From: Bacteroidota bacterium
Lineage (GTDB): Bacteria; Bacteroidota; Ignavibacteria; Ignavibacteriales; Ignavibacteriaceae
Assembly (NCBI GenBank): GCA_022562275.1
Contig: JADFPP010000002.1
Coordinates: 25,446-89,445 of the forward strand
Length of the DNA stretch: 64,000 bases
Direction: 5' to 3'
Under the pieces are notes generated by a model that made no database searches, was not told where the DNA came from, and was given only the letters and a program-made list of their open reading frames with translations. Positions 55,147 to 64,000 of the stretch are shown here, one piece after another; position 1 is the stretch's first letter; each line of letters begins with the position of its first letter. A program made the translations under genes and the position numbers.

Positions 55147-56157
55147 TTAAAAATTAAAAGTTACACCGATAATATGTCTATCGGCGTTTGAATATTGCTC
55201 TATTACAAAAGCATAATCGGCGCCCACAACGAAATTACCAAAGGATTTATAAAAAGAGAACCCCAACGAAGGTCTGACCGGCCAATCTGTATTGCTAAAA
55301 TTAAACTGATCAATACCGCCTCTTAAATAAAGTCCTTCGTAAATGTTAAATTCAACTCCGGCGCGCAAAATATTTGTTTCCGCACTGCTGTTTTCAAATT
55401 CAAGAGAGACCAGTAATCCAATGGTTTTGTTCAAGTAACTTACACCAAGTTTTTTTAGCACGGGAAATTTATCTTCTGTTATTACACCGTCTTTATCGTA
55501 AACCGGGCCGGTATCCCATTTATACTTACTGTTAATATCAATTACAGCAAGAGCAACAGTAAACTGATCATTAATCTTATAAATTGCTCCAATATCAACA
55601 CCAAGGTTTGTTGTACTAATTTCTTCAAAAAGTTTGTAGTAGTAGAATTTTGCCGTTATACCTATCGATAATTTATCAGAAAACCTGTTAGCCAGAGCCA
55701 GGTAGAATTGATTTTCTGAAGTTGAAAGTTCACCGGTTGGCAAACCGTTATTATCTCTTCCATCTATATTACTAACTCCGGCATTTATTACACCAATGCT
55801 TACTCCTGCACTGTTCCGCGGTTTTAGATTTTCTACAAGAGAGTCTTTCTTAGAATAAAAATCAAACCGTCGCGAAAAACTTAAAAAGTTAAGATTACGA
55901 TCTATAGAAAGGAATGAATATCCAGTAAGAACAGAATTGTTATTTTGGAATACCGTTACAGCAGGATTGTAATACGAAACAAGTTCACCATTTATAACTG
56001 CCGACATTGCATTACCCATAGCTATTCCGCGCGCGCCAAATCCAATTCTGCTAAATGCACCTACACGCGAACCCAACTCAGTAAATTGAGGTTGTGCAAA
56101 TACAAATGTGCTTGTTAAAAAAATTATGGTGATGAAATATTTATTTAATATCTTCAT
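55147..56157 (-). CDS. PorV/PorQ-family outer-membrane barrel protein (second copy)
   Basis: The 336 aa protein has a signal peptide ending TFVFAQ and the conserved block FSRIGFGARGIAMGNAMSA, then GELVSYYNPAVTVF. The remainder is strand-rich and ends RHIIGVTFNF. It is clearly related to the next gene downstream but not a close copy. It overlaps the propeller gene stop as TAATG. Role inferred as T9SS cargo handling. Confidence 0.85.
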   Translation of the reverse strand: MKILNKYFITIIFLTSTFVFAQPQFTELGSRVGAFSRIGFGARGIAMGNAMSAVINGELVSYYNPAVTVFQNNNSVLTGYSFLSIDRNLNFLSFSRRFDFYSKKDSLVENLKPRNSAGVSIGVINAGVSNIDGRDNNGLPTGELSTSENQFYLALANRFSDKLSIGITAKFYYYKLFEEISTTNLGVDIGAIYKINDQFTVALAVIDINSKYKWDTGPVYDKDGVITEDKFPVLKKLGVSYLNKTIGLLVSLEFENSSAETNILRAGVEFNIYEGLYLRGGIDQFNFSNTDWPVRPSLGFSFYKSFGNFVVGADYAFVIEQYSNADRHIIGVTFNF

Positions 56158-57719
56158 TATTGCATCACTATAACTTTTCCGAAATGCGGATTGTCAGAAT
56201 CAACATCAACTCTGTATAAATAAACTCCGTTAGGAACGATGTTCCCCATTTCGTCTTTACCATCCCAAAAATCGGGTGCTCCTTCAAGAGTTCTGTTCCT
56301 TGGAGCATTTTGAATAATAGTTCTTACATAATTCATCCCAAAATCATAAATCCTTATTGTAACCGAGGCATCCTTTCCACCTGTACTGTATTTAATTTTT
56401 AACTGTTCCTGTTTAGGTGAAAATGGATTAGGGTATGCATAAGTTTCGTCTGGTGCTTTTAACGGCTGCGATGCAAAATATACTTTCCACGTTCCGTTCC
56501 ACAAACTTGTATTATCCCGTAATCTGGCTAATCCATCATCCGATCCCAGCCAAACAGTATTTCCTTCCGAAGCCGCACTAAAATAAACAGATGTATTAAG
56601 AGATACATTTGATGATTCATCAACTATAGAATTTGGAAGTATCCAGCTATTACCCTTATTTGTCGATCTAAAAGCACCGTTATCCGTAGCCGAAATAACA
56701 TCAAAAATTTTAAATCCAAAGTTGTGAGTTCTCTCATCCCGCAAAAAAGTTTTCCACGAAGCACCGCCGTCATCGGAAGAACTTACTCCATAATATTCAC
56801 CAGGCCCATCGGCTAACCACGTTGCCGCCCATATAGTTTTTGTAAAATCGTTAAATCCAAGAGCAGTAATAAAATTACCGCTTATCGGTTCGTTTTGGTT
56901 TTGATGATTGAATTTAACCCAGCTAATTCCGTTATCAGTTGATTTATTAATTCCGTTAGCAGTACCCACATAAAGCGTTGTATCGTCAGTTGAAATAACA
57001 GAGAATACCCGGTGATTTAAATTCCCGACTGCACAAAAGCTGCCCGGAACCGGGGAAATGCAAAAATCCAAAGTATCTTCGGGACTAATAGAATCAAGGG
57101 CATCCGGTGGAAGAACAACTCTCTGCCAGCTTTCTCCTTTATCGGTACTTTTTCTTAATCCGCCTGCAAACGAAGTGATCCAGATTGTTCCCGGTGTAAA
57201 TGCAATATCGAATGTTAAGTTTTGTTGTGTAACAGTAACAGGAAGAGCCTGAAGGATGTTAAAACCATATTCAACAGTTGTAGAATCCTGATGATCTACA
57301 GGCTGAGGGACTGCTGTCCACGTCAATCCGTTATCGATCGTATATTTCAATCCTGTTCCTGCCGGAACACTTTCTCCTGCCACGCCTTCAACAATTGTTG
57401 CCGTTGCGGCCCAAAATGTTCCGTTGTCATATCCGATTGCTGAAATGTTATCATCTCCAAATGGTGATGTTCCGAAGAAGTTTGTCCAGTTCTCCCCCCT
57501 ATCAAAAGATACGCTAACTCCTCTACTCGTTCCCAGCCAAACTGTATCACCGATTGCTATTATATCGAGTATGCTGTTGCTTATAGGATTGCTTGAGTTA
57601 ATTTTTGATAATGATTTTTCATCTTGAATAAGGTTATAGCCACTGGGCACAACTTGAGCTAAAATAAACTTCGTGAACAAAATTGATATTAATAAAGTTT
57701 TTAAAATTCTGTTCTTCAA
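56157..57719 (-). CDS. Secreted beta-propeller protein with FlgD-like C-terminal domain
   Basis: The 520 aa protein has a signal peptide (1-~21) and BNR/sialidase-type repeats with motifs such as GVSVSFDRGENWTNF and GLRKSTDKGESWQRV. The last ~90 residues form a FlgD-like immunoglobulin domain (AYPNPFSPKQEQLKIKYS, FWDGKDEMGNIVPNGVYLY). This C-terminal region is related in plan to T9SS sorting domains. Its operon partners are two PorV-like proteins, so it may be their cargo. The start is TTG, overlapping the lipoprotein stop as TTGA. Confidence 0.87.
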   Translation of the reverse strand: MKNRILKTLLISILFTKFILAQVVPSGYNLIQDEKSLSKINSSNPISNSILDIIAIGDTVWLGTSRGVSVSFDRGENWTNFFGTSPFGDDNISAIGYDNGTFWAATATIVEGVAGESVPAGTGLKYTIDNGLTWTAVPQPVDHQDSTTVEYGFNILQALPVTVTQQNLTFDIAFTPGTIWITSFAGGLRKSTDKGESWQRVVLPPDALDSISPEDTLDFCISPVPGSFCAVGNLNHRVFSVISTDDTTLYVGTANGINKSTDNGISWVKFNHQNQNEPISGNFITALGFNDFTKTIWAATWLADGPGEYYGVSSSDDGGASWKTFLRDERTHNFGFKIFDVISATDNGAFRSTNKGNSWILPNSIVDESSNVSLNTSVYFSAASEGNTVWLGSDDGLARLRDNTSLWNGTWKVYFASQPLKAPDETYAYPNPFSPKQEQLKIKYSTGGKDASVTIRIYDFGMNYVRTIIQNAPRNRTLEGAPDFWDGKDEMGNIVPNGVYLYRVDVDSDNPHFGKVIVMQ

Positions 57720-58486
57720 ATTACTTCCAGAAAATGAATTATGATGTTACTCGTTAAATTTCCTCTGTCTTTTGCAGTAAATACAAATCTCCAGCTTCCA
57801 GTTTCCACATCAACAGGGAACGTTAATTTGACGGTATAAACTCCATCACTCTCAACCAAATCACCATTTAATGAAGTATCGCCGTCGTCAAAAAGCGGGA
57901 ATTCAGTAATTCCCTGACTGTTAGAAACTTGTGTCCCATCCGGTTTATATAATTCATAAAATACATTCGTTATATCACTGAGACCATTTGGATCATCTGC
58001 ATCGACTGAAAATATCATTATTACACTTCTGGCCAAAGTATCAGGCATCATCAGATTACATAAAATAGGTGGCTCATTATCCTGCCCGTTATTGTATTTA
58101 AAACTTGCCAACGCAACCTGCTGCAAAGTTTCATCGGCATTCTTAACAAAATAATTTATGTTATAGATTCCGTTGGGATAAAATTTACTCAATGGAAAAT
58201 CATTTAAATATCTATTATCGTTATCATCAAATAATTGGAAAGGTGATGAATTTAATTTTGATTGGTCCGAAGCAATTATATCGCAAAATACATCACCTGG
58301 TTTGCTTGAGGAGGTAAATCCAATTACGATAGTTACTAATGAATCATCTGCACGAAAGGTTATACTATCAGTAGGACTTACAAATGAAACCTGGTAATTA
58401 TTTTGGACCGTCTCAATAATATTATCGAAAGTCTGTTCACATCCGATAATTATTATTGGGAGTAACAATAGAAGTATTTTTCTCAT
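57716..58486 (-). CDS. Lipoprotein of unknown function with an Ig-like domain
   Basis: I start at the ATG at 58486 (256 aa), which gives a compact lipoprotein signal MRKILLLLLPIIIIGC with Cys16. An in-frame TTG two codons upstream is less likely. The body has two beta-sandwich-like parts (for example SFVSPTDSITFRADDSLVTI and a later WRFVFTAKDRGNLTSN). It leads an operon with a propeller protein and two PorV-like genes, so a surface or T9SS-linked role is likely but unproven. Confidence 0.78.
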   Translation of the reverse strand: MRKILLLLLPIIIIGCEQTFDNIIETVQNNYQVSFVSPTDSITFRADDSLVTIVIGFTSSSKPGDVFCDIIASDQSKLNSSPFQLFDDNDNRYLNDFPLSKFYPNGIYNINYFVKNADETLQQVALASFKYNNGQDNEPPILCNLMMPDTLARSVIMIFSVDADDPNGLSDITNVFYELYKPDGTQVSNSQGITEFPLFDDGDTSLNGDLVESDGVYTVKLTFPVDVETGSWRFVFTAKDRGNLTSNIIIHFLEVI

Positions 58487-58546
58487 TAACAAATATTATT
58501 TTTAGTAAATCTTCTTAAAAGGTAAAAATAAATATACCTGAATTAA

Positions 58547-59554
58547 TTAGGGTAAATTAAATATAATTGGAGCAGGTGAAAAAGAGATAATAAAAATAAT
58601 AAATGTACAGTACCCGATTATCATTCTTCTTCTGTCCAGGGGAACAGGATCCGGAACAGGCGGGTGTTTTAATTTTATTATAAAGTATAATACCAAAGAC
58701 CAGAATAACCAGCCGCTCCAGCCAACACTTAATCCAAATTCCATAGAGGCATCAACAATCCCGAATATTCCTAATACAAACAGGATAATAAATGCGATAG
58801 CAGAAATTTTGTACGAATTTTCATCACCAAACATTGCATAAGAAATATGTCCGCCGTCAAGCTGCCCAACAGGGATCATATTCATCGAGGTTATAAATAA
58901 TCCAAACCACCCAACGCATAGAAAAGGATAATGATAGACCTCAGACATAGGTGGAAAGAATGCTGATTGATTGGCAAATATCGATCTCAAAAAAGAAAAA
59001 AGAATTGAATCGCCAAATACAAGACTTGGAATACCCTGTCCGAATTCGGATTGAAAATAATCAGGATGAATACTTAAAATATATTCAGTGCCCGGTACAC
59101 TAATAAATCCATAAATTAAAATTACAAGACAGGCAGCAAAACCAGCTAATGGACCTGCAACTCCTATATCAAACATTGCTTTCCTGGAATAAATTCGTGA
59201 ACGTGTACGAATAACGGCACCCATTGTTCCAAAATTTATAAAATACGCTAACGGCGGAAAAGGAATATAATAAGGAAAAGTTACTTTAATTCGATGAAAC
59301 TTTGCGGCAAAGAAGTGTCCGAATTCATGAAAAGAGATTATGGTCATGATAGATAATGAATAAGGCAAACCTTTCATCAGGGTATCAAGTTCGTATGGAC
59401 CAATTTGCCCCGTTGTCCATTGTACTCCTGCAATTGTGGTGGTAATAAAAGTTACAATGAATAAACCGATGTGAAGAAGATAATTATCCTTTTTCTTCTC
59501 TTTATCTTTTGATTTAAATGATGACTTAAAATAATCGGTGAATGATTCGGGCAT
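58547..59554 (-). CDS. Site-2 protease (M50) family membrane metalloprotease
   Basis: The 335 aa protein has the zinc motif HEFGH (His76, Glu77, His80) in one membrane helix and the third ligand Asp233 in MIPVGQLDGGHI, with about seven helices overall. No PDZ domain is visible between them, unlike RseP. Such enzymes cut membrane proteins within the bilayer. It is 3 bp after the barrel-protein gene and ends the rtcB-led operon. The substrate could be one of the operon's membrane products; this is inference. Confidence 0.92.
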   Translation of the reverse strand: MPESFTDYFKSSFKSKDKEKKKDNYLLHIGLFIVTFITTTIAGVQWTTGQIGPYELDTLMKGLPYSLSIMTIISFHEFGHFFAAKFHRIKVTFPYYIPFPPLAYFINFGTMGAVIRTRSRIYSRKAMFDIGVAGPLAGFAACLVILIYGFISVPGTEYILSIHPDYFQSEFGQGIPSLVFGDSILFSFLRSIFANQSAFFPPMSEVYHYPFLCVGWFGLFITSMNMIPVGQLDGGHISYAMFGDENSYKISAIAFIILFVLGIFGIVDASMEFGLSVGWSGWLFWSLVLYFIIKLKHPPVPDPVPLDRRRMIIGYCTFIIFIISFSPAPIIFNLP

Positions 59555-59557
59555 ATA

Positions 59558-60388
59558 TCATAAATCCAGATTAAAACCAAGGTTGAAATAATTTTCACTT
59601 AGATCAAATAACTCGCCATGGATACTTTTACCTGAAATGTATGATAACAAAATGCTAAAACCTCTTGAAAGCGGCTCTCCAATCTTAACTCCTATTTTAG
59701 CAATGTTATTTCCTGAATAAACATCATTTAATCCGTTCAATTTAAAATCATAAGCTATAAAAGGTGTAATAGACCCACTGCTTAAAAATAAGATATAGTA
59801 ATCGAACCCGGCTTGATAGATTCCACTATTAATAATATCAGGTATAACGTGAATAATATAAGTTAGCCCCAGGTAAAATCTAAATCCTTCAATCCTGTAA
59901 TATGGGATCAACTCAAAAAATTCTTTACTGTAAACAAAAGGTTCACGTCCGTCTATCCAGCTTTTAGTATTCCCATCATAACTTCCATCAACAAGATGAG
60001 CACTGATATGACTGAAACGGAAACGTGCACCAATTTCTTTATTGGCATTACTTACTTTATATCCGGCATTAATTCCAAAAAAGAAATCAATAGTCTCAAC
60101 GGGGAATTTAAAATTTTCTTCACTTCGCAATCTTGTAAAAGTAAAAAGATCAGCACCAAATGAAAATGATTCCTCCCTGGATTTCAATAGGAGAATATCT
60201 CTTGTCGTACCAATATCCAATTTTATTCTATCCTCATTGAGTGCGAACATAAATCCGGTGCGTGCTTCAAGAATGTTAGCAATAAATGGTTGAATGTTCA
60301 GAGCTGCCGGGAACCACTCTTTAGTCCATTGCGAATAAAGATTAACTGAGAAAACAATTATTACAGTTATCGTTAGGTTCTTTATCAT
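59558..60388 (-). CDS. Predicted outer-membrane protein, DUF1207-like
   Basis: The 276 aa protein has a signal peptide (1-19, ending VNLYSQ) and then FPAALNIQPFIANILEARTGF, which resembles the DUF1207 opening (pxxxxFxPLxAdPxexR). Later GARFRFSHISAHLVDGSYD and alternating strands to the end LGFNLDL suggest a beta-barrel. Function of the family is unknown. It is fused into the overlapping operon by TAATG with the radical SAM gene. Confidence 0.72.
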   Translation of the reverse strand: MIKNLTITVIIVFSVNLYSQWTKEWFPAALNIQPFIANILEARTGFMFALNEDRIKLDIGTTRDILLLKSREESFSFGADLFTFTRLRSEENFKFPVETIDFFFGINAGYKVSNANKEIGARFRFSHISAHLVDGSYDGNTKSWIDGREPFVYSKEFFELIPYYRIEGFRFYLGLTYIIHVIPDIINSGIYQAGFDYYILFLSSGSITPFIAYDFKLNGLNDVYSGNNIAKIGVKIGEPLSRGFSILLSYISGKSIHGELFDLSENYFNLGFNLDL

Positions 60389-61380
60389 TAATTCACTTCC
60401 TGCTTGGAAAATTTCTTCTGCATTTTCTGTTTAATCAATTTATTATATCCATATTTGAATTTTGATGTTAAACTTGCAACCGCATAAAGATTTGTAGGGA
60501 AAGCAAACGATGGTTCGAAATAACAATTAACTGTGCAGCCCTGACAAAAATCGAATCGTCCCTCCATCTTCTGATAGTATTTATACTTTTCAGAATTTCT
60601 TATTTCTTTGATCGATTTGTCAATCGGTATTGTTTCATTTTCAAAGTGATAGCATGGAAGAATTATTTCGTTATATGGCGATATGACCACTACCCTTGAT
60701 ACTGCTTTGCAAGAAGGGTTTTTTATATCGTTCCCTCCATCACGGCGTAATTTCATAAATCCTTTATTTAAATAGATGTTCATCTTACCGTTGCAATACT
60801 CATCAACATAGTCAACAGCCTTTTGATTCAAACCGGGATTTCCAAAATAAGAGAACACCGGGTTAACCAACAGAACCAAATCGTATTTTTGTACAATTGC
60901 ATGCATTTGCGGCAATTTTTTGTATGTGTTGTTTGTTACGGTAAAAATAATATCAGGATACTCACCTAATGATTTTGCGATTTTTATACTTTCAAAAACC
61001 GAATTATAACAATCAACTTTTCTTATTCTGTTATGTTCTTCCTCATCGGGTGAATCTAAAGAGAAATGAAGAAGATCTATTTTACCGGCTAATTTTTCTG
61101 CGAACCTTGAATAGAGAAGCGCGTTTGTTGTAATGCTTGTTTGCATCTTTAGTCCCTTGGCAAACTCAGCCATCAAATGGATTTCCTTATGAAGCAGCGG
61201 TTCACCTCCTGTAAGATCAATAAATTTTACTCCCAGCTTTACTAATTGTTTTACGTTTGATTTAAAATCAGCTAAAGATGCATAAGGAGTACCTTTAAAT
61301 TGATCGTGGTCGGCAAAATGGCAAAACACGCAGTATGCATTGCAGCGATAGGTTACATAATAATTACAAAGGAGAAGCAT
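60388..61380 (-). CDS. Radical SAM enzyme with C-terminal cysteine cluster
   Basis: The 330 aa protein has the radical SAM CxxxCxxC at Cys13, Cys17 and Cys20, the GGEPLLH motif (~60-66) and a C-terminal cluster with Cys279, Cys282 and Cys286 plus earlier Cys residues in KNPSCKAV and LPCYHF. That suggests an auxiliary SPASM/twitch-type iron-sulfur site. Relatives modify peptides, cofactors or lipids and sugars. It overlaps the GT2 gene and the barrel-protein gene by one base each. Substrate unknown; a lipid- or glycan-linked one is suggested by context. Confidence 0.88.
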   Translation of the reverse strand: MLLLCNYYVTYRCNAYCVFCHFADHDQFKGTPYASLADFKSNVKQLVKLGVKFIDLTGGEPLLHKEIHLMAEFAKGLKMQTSITTNALLYSRFAEKLAGKIDLLHFSLDSPDEEEHNRIRKVDCYNSVFESIKIAKSLGEYPDIIFTVTNNTYKKLPQMHAIVQKYDLVLLVNPVFSYFGNPGLNQKAVDYVDEYCNGKMNIYLNKGFMKLRRDGGNDIKNPSCKAVSRVVVISPYNEIILPCYHFENETIPIDKSIKEIRNSEKYKYYQKMEGRFDFCQGCTVNCYFEPSFAFPTNLYAVASLTSKFKYGYNKLIKQKMQKKFSKQEVN

Positions 61381-62471
61381 TAATATTCTCTACCCTTCCA
61401 AACAACTTTACGACTTGCAAAAACAATAAAAGGTAAAGTAAACACATACAGTATGTAATAAATCTGATACACTAAAAAATATTTGAGGTTTTTTATTATG
61501 CCCAACCTTTTATGAATTGGATATAGTACAAACAGATCAATTGTTATTTTAAAGAACGTTAAATATAACCAGACCGGTGAGAAGAATAAAGGAGTTAAAA
61601 TAATAGCAAGACCTGTTAAATATCCCCAAAACATAATGAAGAATCCGCGAACAGGAACACCTAAACCACCAACCGACCAGCGCTTTTTTTGGTGGTAAAG
61701 ACTTTTAAGATCAGGACAGGGAATGGAAGTAACCAATGCATCCTTATTTAGAGGAAAAAGTATTTTATATTTTTTTAGATTATAAATTGCTTTCAATAAC
61801 GTGAAATCTTCCGTTACGCTGAATGGGAGTGCTTCATAACCCCCGACCTTCTCATAAGCTTTTTTCCTGAACGACATATTATTTCCAATACAGCTTATAG
61901 GAATTCCAAGATTAATTGTTCCTCCACCTACGAGCAGAAGATAAACGAAATCAATTGCCTGCATCCCTCCAAATGAATTGTTCGCCACCTGGGTTGTGTA
62001 ACTATCGACCATACCAACATCTGTTTGATAATAGGAAGTGATAGTCTTTACCCATGCCGGCTTTACTTCACAATCTGCATCAGTAGTCAAAATAATCTCT
62101 CCACGTGCTTCTCTAATTGCTGTTGCCAATGCATTCACTTTTCCAACCATATCTCCTTTCGGTTCGTCCGGAATGATCTTTCGAAAATTGTTTCGATTGG
62201 AAATAAACTTGTCTATTATCTCTCCTGTTTTATCAGTTGATCTATCATCAACAATTAAAACTTCAAGCCTGCTATTTGGATATTCAAGCTTTCCCAGGGA
62301 ATCAAGACACCGTAGAATATTTTTTTCCTCATCTCTTGCAGCAACAATTACGGTTGCTGTAGGAAGCTTATTTTCATTCAAGCGCGGAAATTTTTTTTTC
62401 GCACCAATTACAAAGAGTATCGATTGAAGAAAATATCCACAAAGAATTGCAAGAAATATTATTTCAGGCAT
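61380..62471 (-). CDS. Membrane family 2 glycosyltransferase, processive type
   Basis: The 363 aa protein has an N-terminal TM (~4-22), a GT-A domain with VLIVDDRSTDKT, LTTDADCEV and the base in VTEDFTLL, and the QxxRW signature (HQKKRWSVGG). Two to four TMs follow (~278-350). The motif set is that of processive synthases such as chitin- or hyaluronan-type enzymes, though the size is small. It overlaps the deacetylase gene by 13 bp, a pairing like PgaC/PgaB or NodC/NodB. Product unknown. Confidence 0.88.
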   Translation of the reverse strand: MPEIIFLAILCGYFLQSILFVIGAKKKFPRLNENKLPTATVIVAARDEEKNILRCLDSLGKLEYPNSRLEVLIVDDRSTDKTGEIIDKFISNRNNFRKIIPDEPKGDMVGKVNALATAIREARGEIILTTDADCEVKPAWVKTITSYYQTDVGMVDSYTTQVANNSFGGMQAIDFVYLLLVGGGTINLGIPISCIGNNMSFRKKAYEKVGGYEALPFSVTEDFTLLKAIYNLKKYKILFPLNKDALVTSIPCPDLKSLYHQKKRWSVGGLGVPVRGFFIMFWGYLTGLAIILTPLFFSPVWLYLTFFKITIDLFVLYPIHKRLGIIKNLKYFLVYQIYYILYVFTLPFIVFASRKVVWKGREY

Positions 62472-63094
62472 TCTTCCGGTACTCCAAAATCGAATCCATT
62501 TTTAGATACTGCATCAACAATATATTTAATTGAATCTTCAATAATATCTTCTGTTTTGTTACTATCGTGTAAGACTATCATTGAATTGATTTGTAAATAA
62601 TTATTAACACTAAATTTAACTTTTTTTATGTCCTTTTTATAATCGTACGTAAGTAAATTCCACATCACACATTTCATTCCTGTTTCTTTCATTAGTTTTT
62701 TTGTTTTAAAGTTAACCATTCCAAAGGGCGGTCTGAAATATTTAACTTTGCGATCGTACTTTTCTATCATTAAAGAATTAAAACTATTTATCTCTTCAAG
62801 TGAATCAATTTTGTTTAATCTTGTTAAAATTTTATGGTTGAAGGTATGATTACCAATTATGTGTCCTTCATTTAATATGTTTTTTGTCCATTCACTATAT
62901 CGTTCAACGTTTTTACCTACACAAAAAAAGAGTGCTTTTATTTCCAATTTGCTAAAAAGATTTAATATTTTTTCAGTTGATCTGGGATTCGGTCCGTCAT
63001 CCAACGTAAGAAGAATTTTGTTGTTTGATGTTTGCCAGCAAAAATCTTTGAATAATCTTTTAATTAATAAAGGAGGATCGTATAAGAATTTCAT
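62459..63094 (-). CDS. Polysaccharide deacetylase (NodB/CE4), apparently cytoplasmic
   Basis: The 211 aa protein keeps all CE4 motifs: TLDDGPN (Asp32, Asp33), the metal His pair His83 and His87 in GNHTFNH, RPPFG (121-125) and the late His176 in VLHDS. There is no signal peptide or clear TM, so it should act inside the cell, unlike most CE4 enzymes but like ArnD-type glycolipid deformylases. It starts by TAATG overlap with rtcB and overlaps the GT2 gene by 13 bp. It probably de-N-acetylates a sugar or lipid-linked sugar. Confidence 0.9.
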   Translation of the reverse strand: MKFLYDPPLLIKRLFKDFCWQTSNNKILLTLDDGPNPRSTEKILNLFSKLEIKALFFCVGKNVERYSEWTKNILNEGHIIGNHTFNHKILTRLNKIDSLEEINSFNSLMIEKYDRKVKYFRPPFGMVNFKTKKLMKETGMKCVMWNLLTYDYKKDIKKVKFSVNNYLQINSMIVLHDSNKTEDIIEDSIKYIVDAVSKNGFDFGVPEECLK

Positions 63095-64000
63095 TAACCT
63101 TTAATCACTCCAATCGGTTTAACTTTAGCAACCTTTCTGGTTATTCCTTCGTTATGCATTACTTCAACAACATCCGATACATCTTTATAAGCACCGGGCA
63201 TCTCTTCGGCAATTGTTCTGTATCCTTTCGCCTTAATTACAATTCCCTTTTCATTTAACTCCTGTATAAGATTTCTTCCCTTAGCATTTTTCATTGCTTT
63301 TCGTCTGCTTAAATTTCTACCTGCACCGTGGCAGCTGCTGCCAAAAGTTTCTTCCATCGCTTTTTCTGTTCCCACAGCAATGTAAGAATATCTTCCCATA
63401 TCACCGGGAATTAAAACCGGCTGTCCAACACTTCTGTATTTTGAAGGAATTAATTCACTGCCCGGCGGAAATGCTCTTGTTGCACCTTTACGATGAACAC
63501 AAACATTTTTTTCTTCATTATTAATTTTATGTTTCTCAATCTTTGCAATATTATGGCAAACATCATACACAAGTTTAAAACCTAATTCAGATTCACTCAT
63601 GTTAAATGTTTCCTTAAATGCCTTTTTAGCAAGATGCATTATCACCTGCCTGTTATTCCATGCAAAGTTAGCTGCAGCCTGCATTGCTGAAAGATAATCC
63701 TGTCCCTCGCTCGATTTAATCGGTGCACAGGCAAGTTGTCTGTCTGGCAGTTCGAATCCATACTTGTTACTTGCATTAAGCAGCACTTTCAGATAATCAT
63801 CACAGACCTGATAACCCAACCCGCGTGATCCGGTATGAATTAGAACAACAACCTGATCAATAAATAATCCAAATACCTCTGCAACTTCCTCATCATAAAT
63901 TTCTTCAACAACATCAACTTCTAAAAAATGATTTCCCGAACCTAACGTTCCTGCCTGATCTGCTCCTCTTTCGAGTGCTCTCTCGCTAACAATATCGGGG
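63094..64000 (-). CDS. rtcB: RNA-splicing ligase RtcB, N-terminus outside window
   Basis: The last ~302 codons are present and the frame is open at the right edge; an internal Met at 63819 is not the start. The visible motifs are GSGNHFLEV, LIHTGSRGLGYQV, VHRKGATRAFPP and the guanylylated His in SSCHGAGRNLSR. RtcB joins 2',3'-cyclic-phosphate and 5'-OH RNA ends using GTP and Mn2+. It is coupled by TAATG to a polysaccharide deacetylase gene, an unexpected partner. No RtcA or archease is visible. Confidence 0.97.
   Translation of the reverse strand, partial: PDIVSERALERGADQAGTLGSGNHFLEVDVVEEIYDEEVAEVFGLFIDQVVVLIHTGSRGLGYQVCDDYLKVLLNASNKYGFELPDRQLACAPIKSSEGQDYLSAMQAAANFAWNNRQVIMHLAKKAFKETFNMSESELGFKLVYDVCHNIAKIEKHKINNEEKNVCVHRKGATRAFPPGSELIPSKYRSVGQPVLIPGDMGRYSYIAVGTEKAMEETFGSSCHGAGRNLSRRKAMKNAKGRNLIQELNEKGIVIKAKGYRTIAEEMPGAYKDVSDVVEVMHNEGITRKVAKVKPIGVIKG

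Noticed and set aside
63094..63819. Treating the Met at 63819 as the start of RtcB
   Set aside because: The frame continues upstream with the RtcB motifs HTGSRG and GSGNHFLEV to the window edge, so the gene is simply cut by the window.

Overview
This AT-rich 64 kb window looks like chromosome from a member of the Ignavibacteria or a close relative (Bacteroidota/Chlorobiota side of the tree). That assignment is inference. It rests on several secreted proteins ending in a type IX secretion (T9SS) sorting domain with the motif YPNPFNPST, two PorV/PorQ-family proteins, a gingipain-family C25 peptidase, low GC content, and many TTG start codons. I see no rRNA, tRNA, CRISPR array or intact insertion sequence.

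Region by region: (1) 1-4429 (-) is the 5' part of a very large C25 cysteine peptidase (PorU-like) that runs off the left edge. (2) 4594-21036 (-) is a surface-polysaccharide locus. In transcription order it encodes an SLBB/Wza-like export protein, a Wzz-like chain-length protein, UDP-glucuronate decarboxylase, a MurJ-like flippase, two methyltransferases, an asparagine-synthase-like amidotransferase, a GT9 transferase, a Wzy/ligase-like membrane protein, a GT4, a GNAT acetyltransferase, a GT2, a DegT-type aminotransferase and a phosphoglycosyl transferase. (3) 21128-24778 (-) carries ftsX, two related lipoproteins, a methyltransferase, recR and ybaB. (4) 24924-31449 (+) carries a degenerate PurC-like gene coupled to psd and pssA, then purS-purQ-tatA, sucD, ndk and a DUF1343/NamZ-like gene. 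(5) 31450-32193 is a repeat-rich gap with nested inverted repeats. (6) 32194-43859 (-) holds mostly housekeeping genes: nfeD, yajC, tgt, a RelE-type toxin-antitoxin pair, a DCC-family thiol protein, a CorC-like protein, a lipoprotein, a DPPR-synthase-like prenyltransferase, methylmalonyl-CoA mutase large subunit, mutL, folA and thyA. (7) 43985-48859 is a second glycan locus: a decayed glycosyltransferase, a GT4, a Wzx flippase, another glycosyltransferase and a FemAB/GNAT-like acyltransferase. (8) 49451-54219 (+) holds three T9SS cargo genes, one broken by an in-frame stop and one carrying a palindromic repeat inside its sorting domain, plus two small unknown genes. (9) 54242-58486 (-) is an operon of a lipoprotein, a beta-propeller protein and two PorV-like proteins. 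(10) 58547-64000 (-) is a tightly overlapping operon: rtcB, cytosolic polysaccharide deacetylase, processive-type GT2, radical SAM protein, predicted outer-membrane barrel and M50 protease.

The main theme is the cell envelope: polysaccharide synthesis and export, T9SS cargo and sorting, phospholipid head groups and membrane proteases, with nucleotide and DNA-repair genes between. The most unusual items are the PurC-like protein that has lost both family signatures, the rtcB-led glycan/radical-SAM operon, the repeat inserted in frame in a sorting domain, and the nested palindromic element near 31.5-32.0 kb.
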